From Microcaldota archaeon (GTDB taxonomy: Archaea; Micrarchaeota; Micrarchaeia; Micrarchaeales; CABMGC01), in assembly GCA_027314465.1 (NCBI GenBank), contig DAHVAU010000042.1:1-26841 (forward strand): a stretch of 26,841 nt of DNA, written 5' to 3'. The notes beneath the pieces were generated by a model. It worked only from the letters and a program-made list of their open reading frames with translations, made no database searches and was not told the DNA's origin. The position numbers were made by a program, and so were the translations under genes. Below are positions 12,357-20,668 of the stretch, in pieces. The stretch's first letter is position 1. Every line of letters begins with the position of its first letter.

Positions 12357-15207
12357 CCAGAATAGGCTTTAGGAACTGTCCCGTATAGGAGTCTTTTGCC
12401 ATTGCTATCTCCTCCGGCGTGCCGCGCGCAACCAGCCTGCCTCCACCAGCCCCGCCCTCAGGCCCAAGGTCAAGGAGATAGTCGCAGCACTTGACCACGT
12501 CAAGGTTGTGCTCTATCACGTAGACTGTATTCCCCTTAGAGACCAGGTTGTTAAGTACTCCTATGAGCTTCTTCGTATCGTCAAAGTGCAGCCCGGTTGT
12601 GGGCTCGTCGAGCATGTAGACTACATGGCCCTGCTTGTTCTTGCTTAGCTCTCTTGAGATCTTGACCCTCTGGCTCTCTCCGCCCGAGAGTGTGGTTGCG
12701 CTCTGGCCCAGTTTTATGTACCCAAGCCCCACATCAACAAGGGTCCCCAGCTTTCTTGAGATGGATGGTATGTTCTCGAAGAATGCATATGCCTCTGCTA
12801 CCTCCATATTGAGGACGTCTGATATGCTCTTCCCCTTGTAGAGTATCGTAAGGGTTTCCTTGTTGTACCTCTTGCCATGGCATTCATTGCATTCAACGTA
12901 TACGTCAGGCAGGAAATTCATCTCTATCCTCAGCACCCCGTCCCCCTGGCATGTCTCGCACCTGCCTCCCTTAACATTGAACGAAAACCTCCCCTCGTCG
13001 TATCCCTTGATATGCGCCTCCCTTGTTGATGCGAACAGCTTTCTTACGTCATCAAAGAGCTTGGTATATGTTGCGGGGTTGCTCCTTGGGGTTCTGCCTA
13101 TAGGGTCCTGGTCTATAACGATCACGTTCTGGACTATCTTAGGTACCTCAAAGTATTCATGGGCGCCTATCCTGTCGGTCTTCTCCGCGAATTTGCGCCT
13201 GAGTAGAGGCATAACCGTCTGGTTCATAAGCGTGCTCTTGCCGGATCCCGAGACCCCTGTTATACCGCACAGCACTCCAAGGGGCAGCTTCGCATCAAGG
13301 TTCTTAAGGTTGTTTTCGCTAGCACCGTTTATTGTTATGTAGTCAAGCGGCCTTCTCCTCTCTTTAGGCACCGCTATTTTCGCCTCCCCGCTAAGATACT
13401 GCCCGGTGAGGCTCTTTCTGCTCGCCATTATCTCCTTTGGCGTACCTTGCGCAGTTATGTGGCCCCCGTGCACGCCTGCCCCCGGTCCCATGTCGACTAT
13501 GTAATCCGCAGCAAGTATCGTGTCAAGGTCATGCTCCACAACAATAAGGGTGTTTCCTATGTCCCTGAGCCCCTTGAGGGTCCGTATGAGCTTCTCGTTG
13601 TCCCGCTGGTGCAGCCCTATGCTCGGCTCATCAAGAATATACAAGACTCCCATAAGGTTGCTGCCTATCTGCGTTGCAAGCCTTATTCGCTGCGCCTCGC
13701 CTCCTGATATGGTCCTTGCGCTCCTTGAGAGCGACAGGTATCCGAGCCCCACGTTCTTCAGGAACCACAGCCTCTCTTTGATCTCCTTGAGCACCTGGGT
13801 CGCTATTGCAAGCTCCTTCTCAGGCAGCTTCTTTGAAAGGTCAGAGAAGAACTCTACGGACTGGTCTATGCTAAGATCCGTGGCGTCTATTATGCTCTTG
13901 CCCTCTATCTTCACCCCGAGCACCATCGCCTGGAGCTTTCTGCCCATGCACACCTTGCACGGCTCGGATTTCATGTAGCGCTCTATCTCCTCTTTTCTCC
14001 ACTCGCTCTGCGTCTCTCTATACAGCCTCATTGTCTGGGGTATCACTCCTTCCCATCCGCTGCGCCTGTTTCGCCACCTTCCTTCCATGGCCTCTGAGGC
14101 CTTTTCCCCATATAAAAGGACATCGAGCTGCGTTTTCGAGAGATCCTCAATCGGCGTCCAGACATCAAACCCGTTCCTCTTTCCTGCAGCTGCTATCTGC
14201 TGGGCCCTCCAGGGCAGGTCGAATTTCCCGTAAATGGCTATTGCTCCGGACATCACCGACTGGGAGCGGTCCGGTATCAGCAGGTCGGTTGAGATCTCGG
14301 TTATCTCGCCAAGCCCGTGGCACTGCGGGCATGCGCCAAACGGGCTATTGAACGAGAACATCCTGGGCTCCAGGGCTTCAAATACCGCCTCGGGATGATT
14401 CGGGCAGGCCCCAAATGTGCTGTATGCAGTCTCACCGGCAAACCTGTCAAGCTCCTTCTTCTTCTCCTTGTCCCCTGCCCCAGCCTTACTGCTAATCACC
14501 GTCATCCTCCCTTTCCCTACAAGAAGCGCCTGCTCTACGGCCTCAGCTATTCTTGATCGCTCTTCGTCATCTATCCTCACCGTGTCAAGGACCGCCTCTA
14601 TCCAGTGCTTTTCATATCTCTCCAGCTTTACCTCGCCGCGAACGGTGTCTGACGCATAGATCTTCTGGTCAACTCTTATCTTCGAGAAACCCTGCTTCTT
14701 AAGGTCATCTATAACCTGCTCGTGGGTCCCTTTCTGCCCCCTAACTATGGGGGCAAGGAAGGTGAGCGACTGGCCCTTCGATTCCATGACAAGGCTTGTT
14801 ATGTTCTCGGCAGTCTGGGGCCTTATCGAGCTGTTGCATTTTGGGCAGTGGTGCGTTCCGATCCTTGCATAAAGCAGCCTGAGATAGTCGTATATCTCTG
14901 TGACCGTGCCTACAGTCGACCTTGGATTCTTGTTTGTGGTCTTCTGTTCGATGCTGATTGCCGGGGATAGGCCCTCTATGCTGTCTACATCCGGCTTGTC
15001 CATGAGCCCTATGAACTGCCTTGCATATGCAGAGAGGCTCTCAACGTATCTCCTCTGGCCTTCAGCGTATATGGTATCGAATGCAAGCGTGGATTTTCCC
15101 GAACCTGAGAGTCCGGTTATGACTATGAGCCTGTTTCGGGGCAGCTCGACATCTATATTCTTGAGGTTGTGCTCCCTTGCCCCCTTCACGAATATGCTGT
15201 CTCTCAT
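12346..15207 (-). CDS. uvrA: UvrA excinuclease subunit (ABC ATPase)
   Basis: Encodes 953 aa, the damage-sensing dimeric ATPase that loads UvrB. First ATPase module: Walker A GLSGSGKST (32-40), signature SGGEAQR (501-507) and LYILDEPSIGL (~522-532). Second module: Walker A GVSGSGKST (651-659), signature LSGGESQR (840-847) and YMLDEPTTGL (~864-873). Zinc modules: CPxH…CPQC around 268-297, CKVC (417-420), and C750/C753 with C773/C776. Length is full for the family. ATG 15207 overlaps the uvrB stop (ATGA), so the subunits are translationally coupled. The family is bacterial in origin and known in several mesophilic archaea, presumably by old transfer; base composition here matches the neighbours. 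Confidence 0.97.
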   Translation of the reverse strand: MRDSIFVKGAREHNLKNIDVELPRNRLIVITGLSGSGKSTLAFDTIYAEGQRRYVESLSAYARQFIGLMDKPDVDSIEGLSPAISIEQKTTNKNPRSTVGTVTEIYDYLRLLYARIGTHHCPKCNSSIRPQTAENITSLVMESKGQSLTFLAPIVRGQKGTHEQVIDDLKKQGFSKIRVDQKIYASDTVRGEVKLERYEKHWIEAVLDTVRIDDEERSRIAEAVEQALLVGKGRMTVISSKAGAGDKEKKKELDRFAGETAYSTFGACPNHPEAVFEALEPRMFSFNSPFGACPQCHGLGEITEISTDLLIPDRSQSVMSGAIAIYGKFDLPWRAQQIAAAGKRNGFDVWTPIEDLSKTQLDVLLYGEKASEAMEGRWRNRRSGWEGVIPQTMRLYRETQSEWRKEEIERYMKSEPCKVCMGRKLQAMVLGVKIEGKSIIDATDLSIDQSVEFFSDLSKKLPEKELAIATQVLKEIKERLWFLKNVGLGYLSLSRSARTISGGEAQRIRLATQIGSNLMGVLYILDEPSIGLHQRDNEKLIRTLKGLRDIGNTLIVVEHDLDTILAADYIVDMGPGAGVHGGHITAQGTPKEIMASRKSLTGQYLSGEAKIAVPKERRRPLDYITINGASENNLKNLDAKLPLGVLCGITGVSGSGKSTLMNQTVMPLLRRKFAEKTDRIGAHEYFEVPKIVQNVIVIDQDPIGRTPRSNPATYTKLFDDVRKLFASTREAHIKGYDEGRFSFNVKGGRCETCQGDGVLRIEMNFLPDVYVECNECHGKRYNKETLTILYKGKSISDVLNMEVAEAYAFFENIPSISRKLGTLVDVGLGYIKLGQSATTLSGGESQRVKISRELSKNKQGHVVYMLDEPTTGLHFDDTKKLIGVLNNLVSKGNTVYVIEHNLDVVKCCDYLLDLGPEGGAGGGRLVARGTPEEIAMAKDSYTGQFLKPILDGK

Positions 15208-17138
15208 TTTTTCTCCCTCGCAGCCATCTTCTTTACCTGCTCAATGCGCTCTCGCATCTCTATGGCTTTTTCGAATTCAAGGTTCTCGGCAAATTGCTTC
15301 ATCTCTGCATCCATCCTTGCCAGCTCCTTTTGGATGTCGGACTTCGCCAGGTGCTTTATGCTCACTATAGTGCCCTTTCTCTGTTCCACGCTCTTTATTA
15401 TGGTCTTCGGGGTTATCGAATGCTCATGGTTGTATCGCATCTGGAGGAGCCTTCTCTGCCTCGTGATCTTCACGGCCGTTCTTATCGAGTCGGTCATCAC
15501 GTCTGCAAATAGCACCACCCTGCCATTCTCGTTTCTTGCGGCCCTGCCCATTGTCTGAATGAGGCTCCTCTCGTCCCTCAGGAATCCTTCCTTATCTGCG
15601 TCAAGTATGAATATTGTGCCTACCTCAGGTATGTCAAGCCCTTCCCTTAGCAGGTTTATGCCGACAAGTATGTCGAATTCCCGCGCCCTCAGCTGCCTTA
15701 TGAGCTCTATTCTCTCGCGGCTCTCGATCTCGCTGTGCAGGTACCGCACACTGAAGCCTTCCTTTGCAAGATAGTCGGTGAGATCCTCCGCAGCCTTCTT
15801 TGTAAGCGTTGTTATCAGCACCCTGTTGTTCATGTCTATCGTGCGTCTTGCCTCTTGCATAAGGTACTTCATCTGCCCCTCCTGCGGCCTGATCTCTATC
15901 ACCGGATCGAGTAGTCCAGTCGGACGGGTTATGAGCTCCACCTTCTGGCCGCTGTGCTCCAGTTCGTACTGCGCAGGAGTTGCAGATACGAAAAGCGTCA
16001 TCCCCATCTTCTTCTCAAATTCCTCAAACTTGAGGGGGCGGTTGTCAAATGCGCTAGGAAGCCTGAAGCCAAAGTCGACAAGATTCTTCTTTCGCATGTA
16101 GTCTCCGTTGTACATTGCACGCGCCTGCGGTATTGTCTGGTGGCTCTCATCTATTATGAGCAGGAAGTCCTTGGGGAAATAGTCTACAAGAACGTGAGGG
16201 GGCTGCCCGGGGGCCCTGCCATCAAAATGCCTGCTGTAATTCTCTATTCCGTTCGTGTACCCCATCTCGTTTATCATCTCCATGTCGTATTTTACCTTCT
16301 TCTCGAGCCTCTGCGACTCGAGCAGCCCGAGTTCTGGCAGCCTGTGCGCAAGCTCATTTTTGATGGACTCTATGGCCGCTTTCTGCTTCTCAGGAGGTAT
16401 GACGAACTGCCTTGCAGGATAAATTATAGTGCTGTCTATCTTTGTGACCATGTCGCCGGTGATAGGGTCTATCTCCTTTATGCTGCCTATGGCCCCATCC
16501 ACAAGTTCCACTCTTACTATGTGGTTGTCGTAGGCAGGGATCACATCAATGGTATCTCCCCTGACGCGCAGTCTCCCAGGCTCGAGCACCCTGTCGTTTC
16601 TCTGGTACTGTATCTCCAGCAGCGAGCGAAGCAGCTGCTGCCTCAAAATCCTGGCACCCTGCCTAAGGCATACAGACATACCTACGAAGTCCTGCGGATT
16701 TCCAATCCCGTAGATGCAGCTTATGCTCGCAACTATTATCGTGTCATTCCTGCTTACAAGGCTTGAGACTGCATGAAGCCTCATTCTGTCTATCTGCTCG
16801 TTTACCGAGGAATCCTTCTCTATGTAAGTATCTGTGGTGGGGATGTAGGACTCCGGCTGGTAATAGTCATAGTAGGATACGAAATATTCCACCCTGTTTT
16901 CTGGAAAGAGCTCCGTAAGTTCGGCATACAGCTGCGCTGCAAGCGTTTTGTTGTGAGCTAGGATCAGGGTTGGTCTCTGCAACTTCTGTATAACGTTTGC
17001 CATTACGAATGTCTTTCCGCTGCCAGTTATTCCAAGAAGGGTCTGTTTTCCGTATCTCGAGTAGCCTGAGATAAGCTCAGCTACTGCTTTCTCCTGTCCG
17101 GGGGAGATCTTATACGGCGCCTTGAGTCTAAACTCCAC
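15204..17138 (-). CDS. uvrB: UvrB excinuclease subunit (helicase-like)
   Basis: Encodes 644 aa, the DNA-bound core of UvrABC that verifies damage and recruits UvrC. Motifs: Walker A GITGSGKT (36-43), the beta-hairpin region YFVSYYDYYQPESYIP, LIIDESHQTIPQ (Walker B/DE), helicase motifs V and VI ILVGINLLREGLDIPE and QTMGRAARNENG, and a C-terminal UVR motif with EFEKAIEMRERIE-like sequence. An in-frame extension to 17285 has no family similarity. GTG 17138 gives the usual VEFRLKAPYKISPGQ beginning and is preceded by AGGGAG (17150-17145). First gene of the uvrB-uvrA-uvrC operon. Confidence 0.95.
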   Translation of the reverse strand: MEFRLKAPYKISPGQEKAVAELISGYSRYGKQTLLGITGSGKTFVMANVIQKLQRPTLILAHNKTLAAQLYAELTELFPENRVEYFVSYYDYYQPESYIPTTDTYIEKDSSVNEQIDRMRLHAVSSLVSRNDTIIVASISCIYGIGNPQDFVGMSVCLRQGARILRQQLLRSLLEIQYQRNDRVLEPGRLRVRGDTIDVIPAYDNHIVRVELVDGAIGSIKEIDPITGDMVTKIDSTIIYPARQFVIPPEKQKAAIESIKNELAHRLPELGLLESQRLEKKVKYDMEMINEMGYTNGIENYSRHFDGRAPGQPPHVLVDYFPKDFLLIIDESHQTIPQARAMYNGDYMRKKNLVDFGFRLPSAFDNRPLKFEEFEKKMGMTLFVSATPAQYELEHSGQKVELITRPTGLLDPVIEIRPQEGQMKYLMQEARRTIDMNNRVLITTLTKKAAEDLTDYLAKEGFSVRYLHSEIESRERIELIRQLRAREFDILVGINLLREGLDIPEVGTIFILDADKEGFLRDERSLIQTMGRAARNENGRVVLFADVMTDSIRTAVKITRQRRLLQMRYNHEHSITPKTIIKSVEQRKGTIVSIKHLAKSDIQKELARMDAEMKQFAENLEFEKAIEMRERIEQVKKMAAREKK

Positions 17139-17144
17139 TACAAT

Positions 17145-17193
17145 CTCCCTAGAAAATGTTCTTCTCCCTATATCCACTTTCACACTTTTATAA
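17145..17193 (-). promoter_or_regulatory. uvr operon promoter and SD site
   Basis: TTATAAAAG at 17193-17185 predicts transcription start near 17163, inside the frame extension, and AGGGAG lies 6 nt before GTG 17138. Both support the GTG start. No LexA-like operator is evident. Confidence 0.55.
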
Positions 17194-17577
17194 CCCTGCG
17201 TTAGGTTCCATGCATGCCATCCGGTGCCATCAATGTTATACAAACTGCCCTGTTTATGGTGCGCGCCGGGTCCTGCGTTACCCACTCCGCAATAGGGCGT
17301 ACCTACAGCACTTAGCGCCCTCTAAAAGAGCAGGGATAGGATGCTTCTATGCAGCGAAGCTGGCCCTCACAACCAAATGAGAAAAGGAGCCATGGCTTCT
17401 CTCGGGCCAGCGGCGGCATAATTTAGTATAGCTATTATGGCCACAAGGTACAGGATGGATATACTGGGGCTATGTAGGAATAGCCAGTGCCCCGACTCCT
17501 GCGTTTTGACATAAAACCCAATATCAGTAGCGTTCAGATAATGCATACTGCACTGGTCCAAGTCCCGCTCCTGCCTA
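17194..17577. other. Intergenic stretch without a recognised gene
   Basis: The space between the uvr promoter and the 17578 gene holds no gene I can support. It contains a potential structured segment: GCTGGCCC (17359-17366) pairs with GGGCCAGC (17404-17411), and between them AGCCATGGCT (17388-17397) is palindromic with flanking GAGA/TCTC pairing. A structured RNA is possible, but no tRNA, 5S, SRP or RNase P signature was found. A minus-strand frame at 17367-17546 (59 codons) lacks a promoter. Confidence 0.35.
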
Positions 17578-18399
17578 TCAAACTATCTGGCCTTCCACAT
17601 TCGTTCCGTTCTTTATGTACGAATTCGAGAATGTGTCCTGATATATACTCAGCTTTACTGAGTCTCCGTTGGGCAGCGTGGCCGTTGCGGTTGCTGTAAG
17701 CGGTATGTTGTACTGGGCTGAGAGGCAGGCAAAGAAGGTGAGGTTTGAAGGCAGGTATCCTGCATCGTTGAATAGCGTACCGTTCACTTCAGCTGTGCCT
17801 GTGCCGTTTATGTTGTAGCATGGCTGCCCCCTATATGAGGACAGTCCGTATGAAGTGGTGTGCACATTGCTCAGAGTGGACACATTTATCACGCTGTCAG
17901 CAACCTTCGTAAGCGCGGCGTAAGGATAATACGTGTTTGTGCAGTTAAGTGCCGAGGTGGAGTTAGAGTTGGCGGCGTTGTAGAAGCTCGTGCATGTACT
18001 GTACGGACCCGTGGTATTGTACATGTACACTATTGCATAGTCCGAGCCTATGCCAGATATCCTTCCGACATCAAGCCGGATCATCCGATAGGATCCGTCC
18101 TTTGCGTAGAGGAGGTAGAAGTTCGGGTCCATGTTATTTACTATAATCGAGCCGTTGTACGTTACATTGACCTGCGGCTGCGAGTTTATCTTGGCAAGCA
18201 TTATTGACGCCAAGGTGCTGGAGTTGAGCTGCTTTGCAGTCAGCACTGCCACGGGAAGCGATCCGTAGGTAACGTATGCGTAGTATAAAACAGCTATAAC
18301 TGCAACTATTACTAGGATGCCGACTACCTTGCCAATCCCTACCCCGCCTTTCTTTGCCCTGGCAACAGGCTTTCTGCCTTGCTGCGCGCTGTGTTCCAT
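17578..18399 (-). CDS. Membrane-anchored extracellular glycoprotein-like, hypothetical
   Basis: Encodes 273 aa. A basic cytoplasmic N terminus (~22 residues) is followed by one hydrophobic segment (~24-46) and a long extracellular domain rich in Asn, Ser, Thr and Tyr with more than ten N-x-S/T sequons (for example NVT, NGS, NTT, NST, NCT). Several Cys may form disulfides. No family is recognised; composition resembles the other anchored protein at 6100, suggesting cell-surface proteins of the same kind. ATG 18399 lies ~33 bp after TTTATATAT (18436-18428), giving a very short leader. It could be a pilin-like or surface-layer-associated protein, but nothing specific supports this. Confidence 0.7.
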   Translation of the reverse strand: MEHSAQQGRKPVARAKKGGVGIGKVVGILVIVAVIAVLYYAYVTYGSLPVAVLTAKQLNSSTLASIMLAKINSQPQVNVTYNGSIIVNNMDPNFYLLYAKDGSYRMIRLDVGRISGIGSDYAIVYMYNTTGPYSTCTSFYNAANSNSTSALNCTNTYYPYAALTKVADSVINVSTLSNVHTTSYGLSSYRGQPCYNINGTGTAEVNGTLFNDAGYLPSNLTFFACLSAQYNIPLTATATATLPNGDSVKLSIYQDTFSNSYIKNGTNVEGQIV

Positions 18400-18427
18400 A
18401 CCAACCCGCTAGGGGGTGGGAGGCAAA

Positions 18428-18436
18428 ATATATAAA
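18428..18436 (-). promoter_or_regulatory. TATA element of the anchored protein gene
   Basis: TTTATATAT on the minus strand, ~33 bp before ATG 18399. The ~190-bp space up to Alba holds this promoter and the Alba promoter back to back. Confidence 0.5.
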
Positions 18437-18529
18437 TTGCGAGCAGCAGGCGCTCACAGAGCTGCATGTGGCCTGATGCCAATGGCGTCACGCACAACAT
18501 CCAGTAAAATTCCTCTCGCACTACGCTAT

Positions 18530-18590
18530 CTTTAAATAAGCCGTTGTGCAATTATGCTCAAGCGATAGCGCTTTTGGTGCAAGGTGGCAA
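18530..18590 (+). promoter_or_regulatory. Alba promoter and SD site
   Basis: CTTTAAATA at 18530-18537 predicts a start near 18560, and AAGGTGG at 18580-18586 lies five nt before ATG 18592. This decides for 18592 over in-frame upstream starts such as 18544. Confidence 0.55.
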
Positions 18591-18591
18591 T

Positions 18592-18921
18592 ATGGCAGAG
18601 ATTGGAGAACAATATGCTGGGGAGCAGACTATAAATATCGCGGGCGGAGACATGCCTGAGAACGTCGTGCTTATAGGGAAGAAGCCGCCGATGAACTACG
18701 TGCTGGCTGTTGTGACGCAGTTCAATAACGGGGTAAAGAGCGTGAAGATACGCGCCAGGGGCAATTCCATATCAAGGGCAGTGGACGTTGCAGAGATAGC
18801 CCGCAACAGATTCATAACCGACGCCAGGGTAAACAACATAGCCATAGGCTCAGAAGAGATATCAAATGAGGACGGCACGCGCTCAAAGGTAAGCTCAATT
18901 GAGATAACGCTGGGGAAGTGA
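18592..18921 (+). CDS. albA: Alba DNA/RNA-binding chromatin protein
   Basis: Encodes 109 aa, the small dimeric archaeal chromatin protein Alba, which coats DNA and also binds RNA. The core IGKKPPMNYVLAVVTQF (~28-45) contains the Lys pair whose acetylation modulates DNA binding in characterised Alba proteins. It is followed by VKIRARGNSISRAVDVAEIARNRF and the beta-hairpin end RSKVSSIEITLGK. The ~20-residue N-terminal extension before the core is longer than in Sulfolobus Alba. It converges with the CBS gene, with a 10-nt gap. Confidence 0.93.
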   Translation: MAEIGEQYAGEQTINIAGGDMPENVVLIGKKPPMNYVLAVVTQFNNGVKSVKIRARGNSISRAVDVAEIARNRFITDARVNNIAIGSEEISNEDGTRSKVSSIEITLGK

Positions 18922-18931
18922 ACCCCGGCTC

Positions 18932-19297
18932 TCACTTTTTTTCGTCCTTAAGCGCCTTTACGATGTCACTTGATGTTATTATTCCTACGCAGGTCATTGA
19001 CTCCTTGCTGTCCACAACAGGTATGCGCCCCACTGCAAGCCTAAGCATTATGTCTGATGCACGATCGATGCTCTCATCTTCCTGCACAAACACCGGGCTC
19101 TTCATAACGGATCCGACATCGCCGCCACCTGCGGATTCGAGGTCCAGACCTGTGGCTATGCCGCATAGCCTATTCCCGTCAAGAACTGGGAGCAGGTCAA
19201 CCTTGGCGGACTTTGCAAGCCTTGCCGCGACGCCGACTGCGGTCGTCCTTGCAACTCCCACAACATCCCGATGCATCAGGTCCCGCACCCTTGCCAT
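18932..19297 (-). CDS. CBS-domain pair protein
   Basis: Encodes 121 aa consisting of two CBS motifs and little else: VRDLMHRDVVGVARTTAVGVAARLAKSAKVDLLPVLDGNRLCGIATGLDL and VGSVMKSPVFVQEDESIDRASDIMLRLAVGRIPVVDS…CVGIITSSDIVKAL. A CBS pair (Bateman module) typically binds adenine nucleotides as an energy or ligand sensor; the partner is unknown. An in-frame TTG at 19324 overlaps the promoter; ATG 19297 lies ~33 bp after CTATAAAC. It diverges from aspS, whose start is 57 bp away. Confidence 0.88.
   Translation of the reverse strand: MARVRDLMHRDVVGVARTTAVGVAARLAKSAKVDLLPVLDGNRLCGIATGLDLESAGGGDVGSVMKSPVFVQEDESIDRASDIMLRLAVGRIPVVDSKESMTCVGIITSSDIVKALKDEKK
18936..18942 (+). terminator. Poly-T terminator after Alba
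   Basis: A T7 run begins 15 nt after the Alba stop. It lies inside the convergent CBS gene, where it encodes its C-terminal Lys residues. Confidence 0.5.
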
Positions 19298-19325
19298 CCA
19301 ATCCCTACTTAATATGCCGAACAAG

Positions 19326-19333
19326 GTTTATAG
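19326..19333. promoter_or_regulatory. Shared divergent TATA element (aspS and CBS gene)
   Basis: The same 8 bp read TTTATAG on plus (~25 bp before aspS ATG 19354) and CTATAAAC on minus (~33 bp before CBS ATG 19297). The two promoters physically overlap, so transcription in the two directions should compete. Confidence 0.5.
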
Positions 19334-19353
19334 CCTTTAGCCTGCATGAGAAT

Positions 19354-20664
19354 ATGGGGATATATCTGGCAACGGCATACCGCACCCATTACGTATCTGA
19401 GATAGGGCAGCAGGATGATGGCAAGCAGGTAGTGCTGGCCGGATGGGTGCATGAGGTAAGGAACATAGGCAAGATAGTCTTCATGCTTCTCAGGGATCAT
19501 ACTGGCATTGCCCAGATAATCGGCAAGGATGGGCTGTCAGATGCGGCCGTTATACGCTCAATGAGCCTGCCAAAGGAGAGCGTGGTAATAGTCAGGGGTA
19601 CAGTGAGAAAGAACTCCGAGAGCAAGGCTGGCTTTGAGATCATACCATCCGAGATAGAGAACATCAATCCCCTGTCATCGCCAATACCCTTCGAGGTGAC
19701 GGGGAAGGTTCCTGCAGAAATAGACGTAAGGCTGGATAACAGGCATATAGACCTGCGCAGGCTCGAGACGACATCAGTATTCAATATACAGGCCTCAGTG
19801 CTTGAGTCATTCAGGGACACCATGCTAACGCACGGCTTCACTGAGATACGAACGCCGTCGCTTGTTGAAGCAGCAACGGAGGGCGGGGCAGACCTGTTCC
19901 ACGTAGAATATTTCGAGAAGCCTGCATTCCTGGCCCAGTCACCGCAGCTCTACAAGCAACTGGCAGTGATTGGCGGCATGGACAGGGTGTTCATGGTCGT
20001 GCCTGTGTTCAGGGCTGAGAAGCACAACACGGTATACCACCTCAATGAGATAACGCAGATGGACGCGGAGATGGGATTCGCTGACCACAATGACGCCATA
20101 GAGCTGCTAAAGAAGACGGTGAAGAACATCATAGGCCACGTATCGACCAAGAACTGGTCTGACCTGGAGAGGCTTGGAGTAAAGATAGCAGAGCCTGACA
20201 TAAAGGACATAACGTACAGAAAGGCACTGAAGCTTCTTGAGCAGGACGGGCAGAATGTCGAATTCGGCAAGGACCTTACAAGAGAACAGGAAGAGAGGTT
20301 GTGCGCCCTCATCGGCGATCTGGTGCTGGTCAGGGAGTATCCGTCCAGCGTAAGGGCGTTCTACAGCATGCCAAATAGCGATGACAAGAAGACGTGCAAC
20401 AGCTTCGATCTGCTCTACAAGGGCCTTGAGGTATCGAGCGGCGCGCAGCGCATACACCTGCCGGACCTTCTTGAAAAGTCGATAGAAGAGCACGGCATGG
20501 ATCCTGCCAACTTCGACTTCTACATAAACGCGTTCAGGCAAGGAGCGCCTCCGCATGCTGGGTGGAGCCTTGGCCTTGAGAGGCTCACAATGAAGCTTAC
20601 CGGAATGCAGAACATACGCGAATGCTGCATGTTCCCAAGGGACAGGGTGCGATTAAAACCGTGA
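19354..20664 (+). CDS. aspS: Aspartyl-tRNA synthetase, archaeal type
   Basis: Encodes 436 aa, a class IIb synthetase. The N-terminal OB-fold anticodon domain has VVLAGWVHEVRNIGK (27-40). Motif 1 follows RHIDLRRLETTSVFNIQA, motif 2 is FRAEKHNTVYHLNEI, and motif 3 is GWSLGLERLTMKLTGMQNIRECCMFPRDR. It lacks the bacterial GAD insertion, as archaeal enzymes do. His33 in GWVHE occupies the position reported to distinguish non-discriminating archaeal AspRS (which also charges tRNA-Asn) from Trp-bearing discriminating ones; this is suggestive only. The upstream frame extension to 19213 is antisense to the CBS gene and excluded. Leaderless ATG 19354. First gene of a four-gene operon. Confidence 0.96.
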   Translation: MGIYLATAYRTHYVSEIGQQDDGKQVVLAGWVHEVRNIGKIVFMLLRDHTGIAQIIGKDGLSDAAVIRSMSLPKESVVIVRGTVRKNSESKAGFEIIPSEIENINPLSSPIPFEVTGKVPAEIDVRLDNRHIDLRRLETTSVFNIQASVLESFRDTMLTHGFTEIRTPSLVEAATEGGADLFHVEYFEKPAFLAQSPQLYKQLAVIGGMDRVFMVVPVFRAEKHNTVYHLNEITQMDAEMGFADHNDAIELLKKTVKNIIGHVSTKNWSDLERLGVKIAEPDIKDITYRKALKLLEQDGQNVEFGKDLTREQEERLCALIGDLVLVREYPSSVRAFYSMPNSDDKKTCNSFDLLYKGLEVSSGAQRIHLPDLLEKSIEEHGMDPANFDFYINAFRQGAPPHAGWSLGLERLTMKLTGMQNIRECCMFPRDRVRLKP

Positions 20665-20668
20665 TCGG

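Noticed and set aside
17139..17285. N-terminal extension of UvrB by 49 codons
   Set aside because: It contains the promoter and shows no family similarity; GTG 17138 with a good SD site gives the normal UvrB beginning.
17367..17561. Minus-strand frame of 64 codons with one hydrophobic stretch
   Set aside because: It starts with TTG, has no TATA or SD signal at a suitable distance and no recognisable pattern; the hydrophobic run may be accidental.
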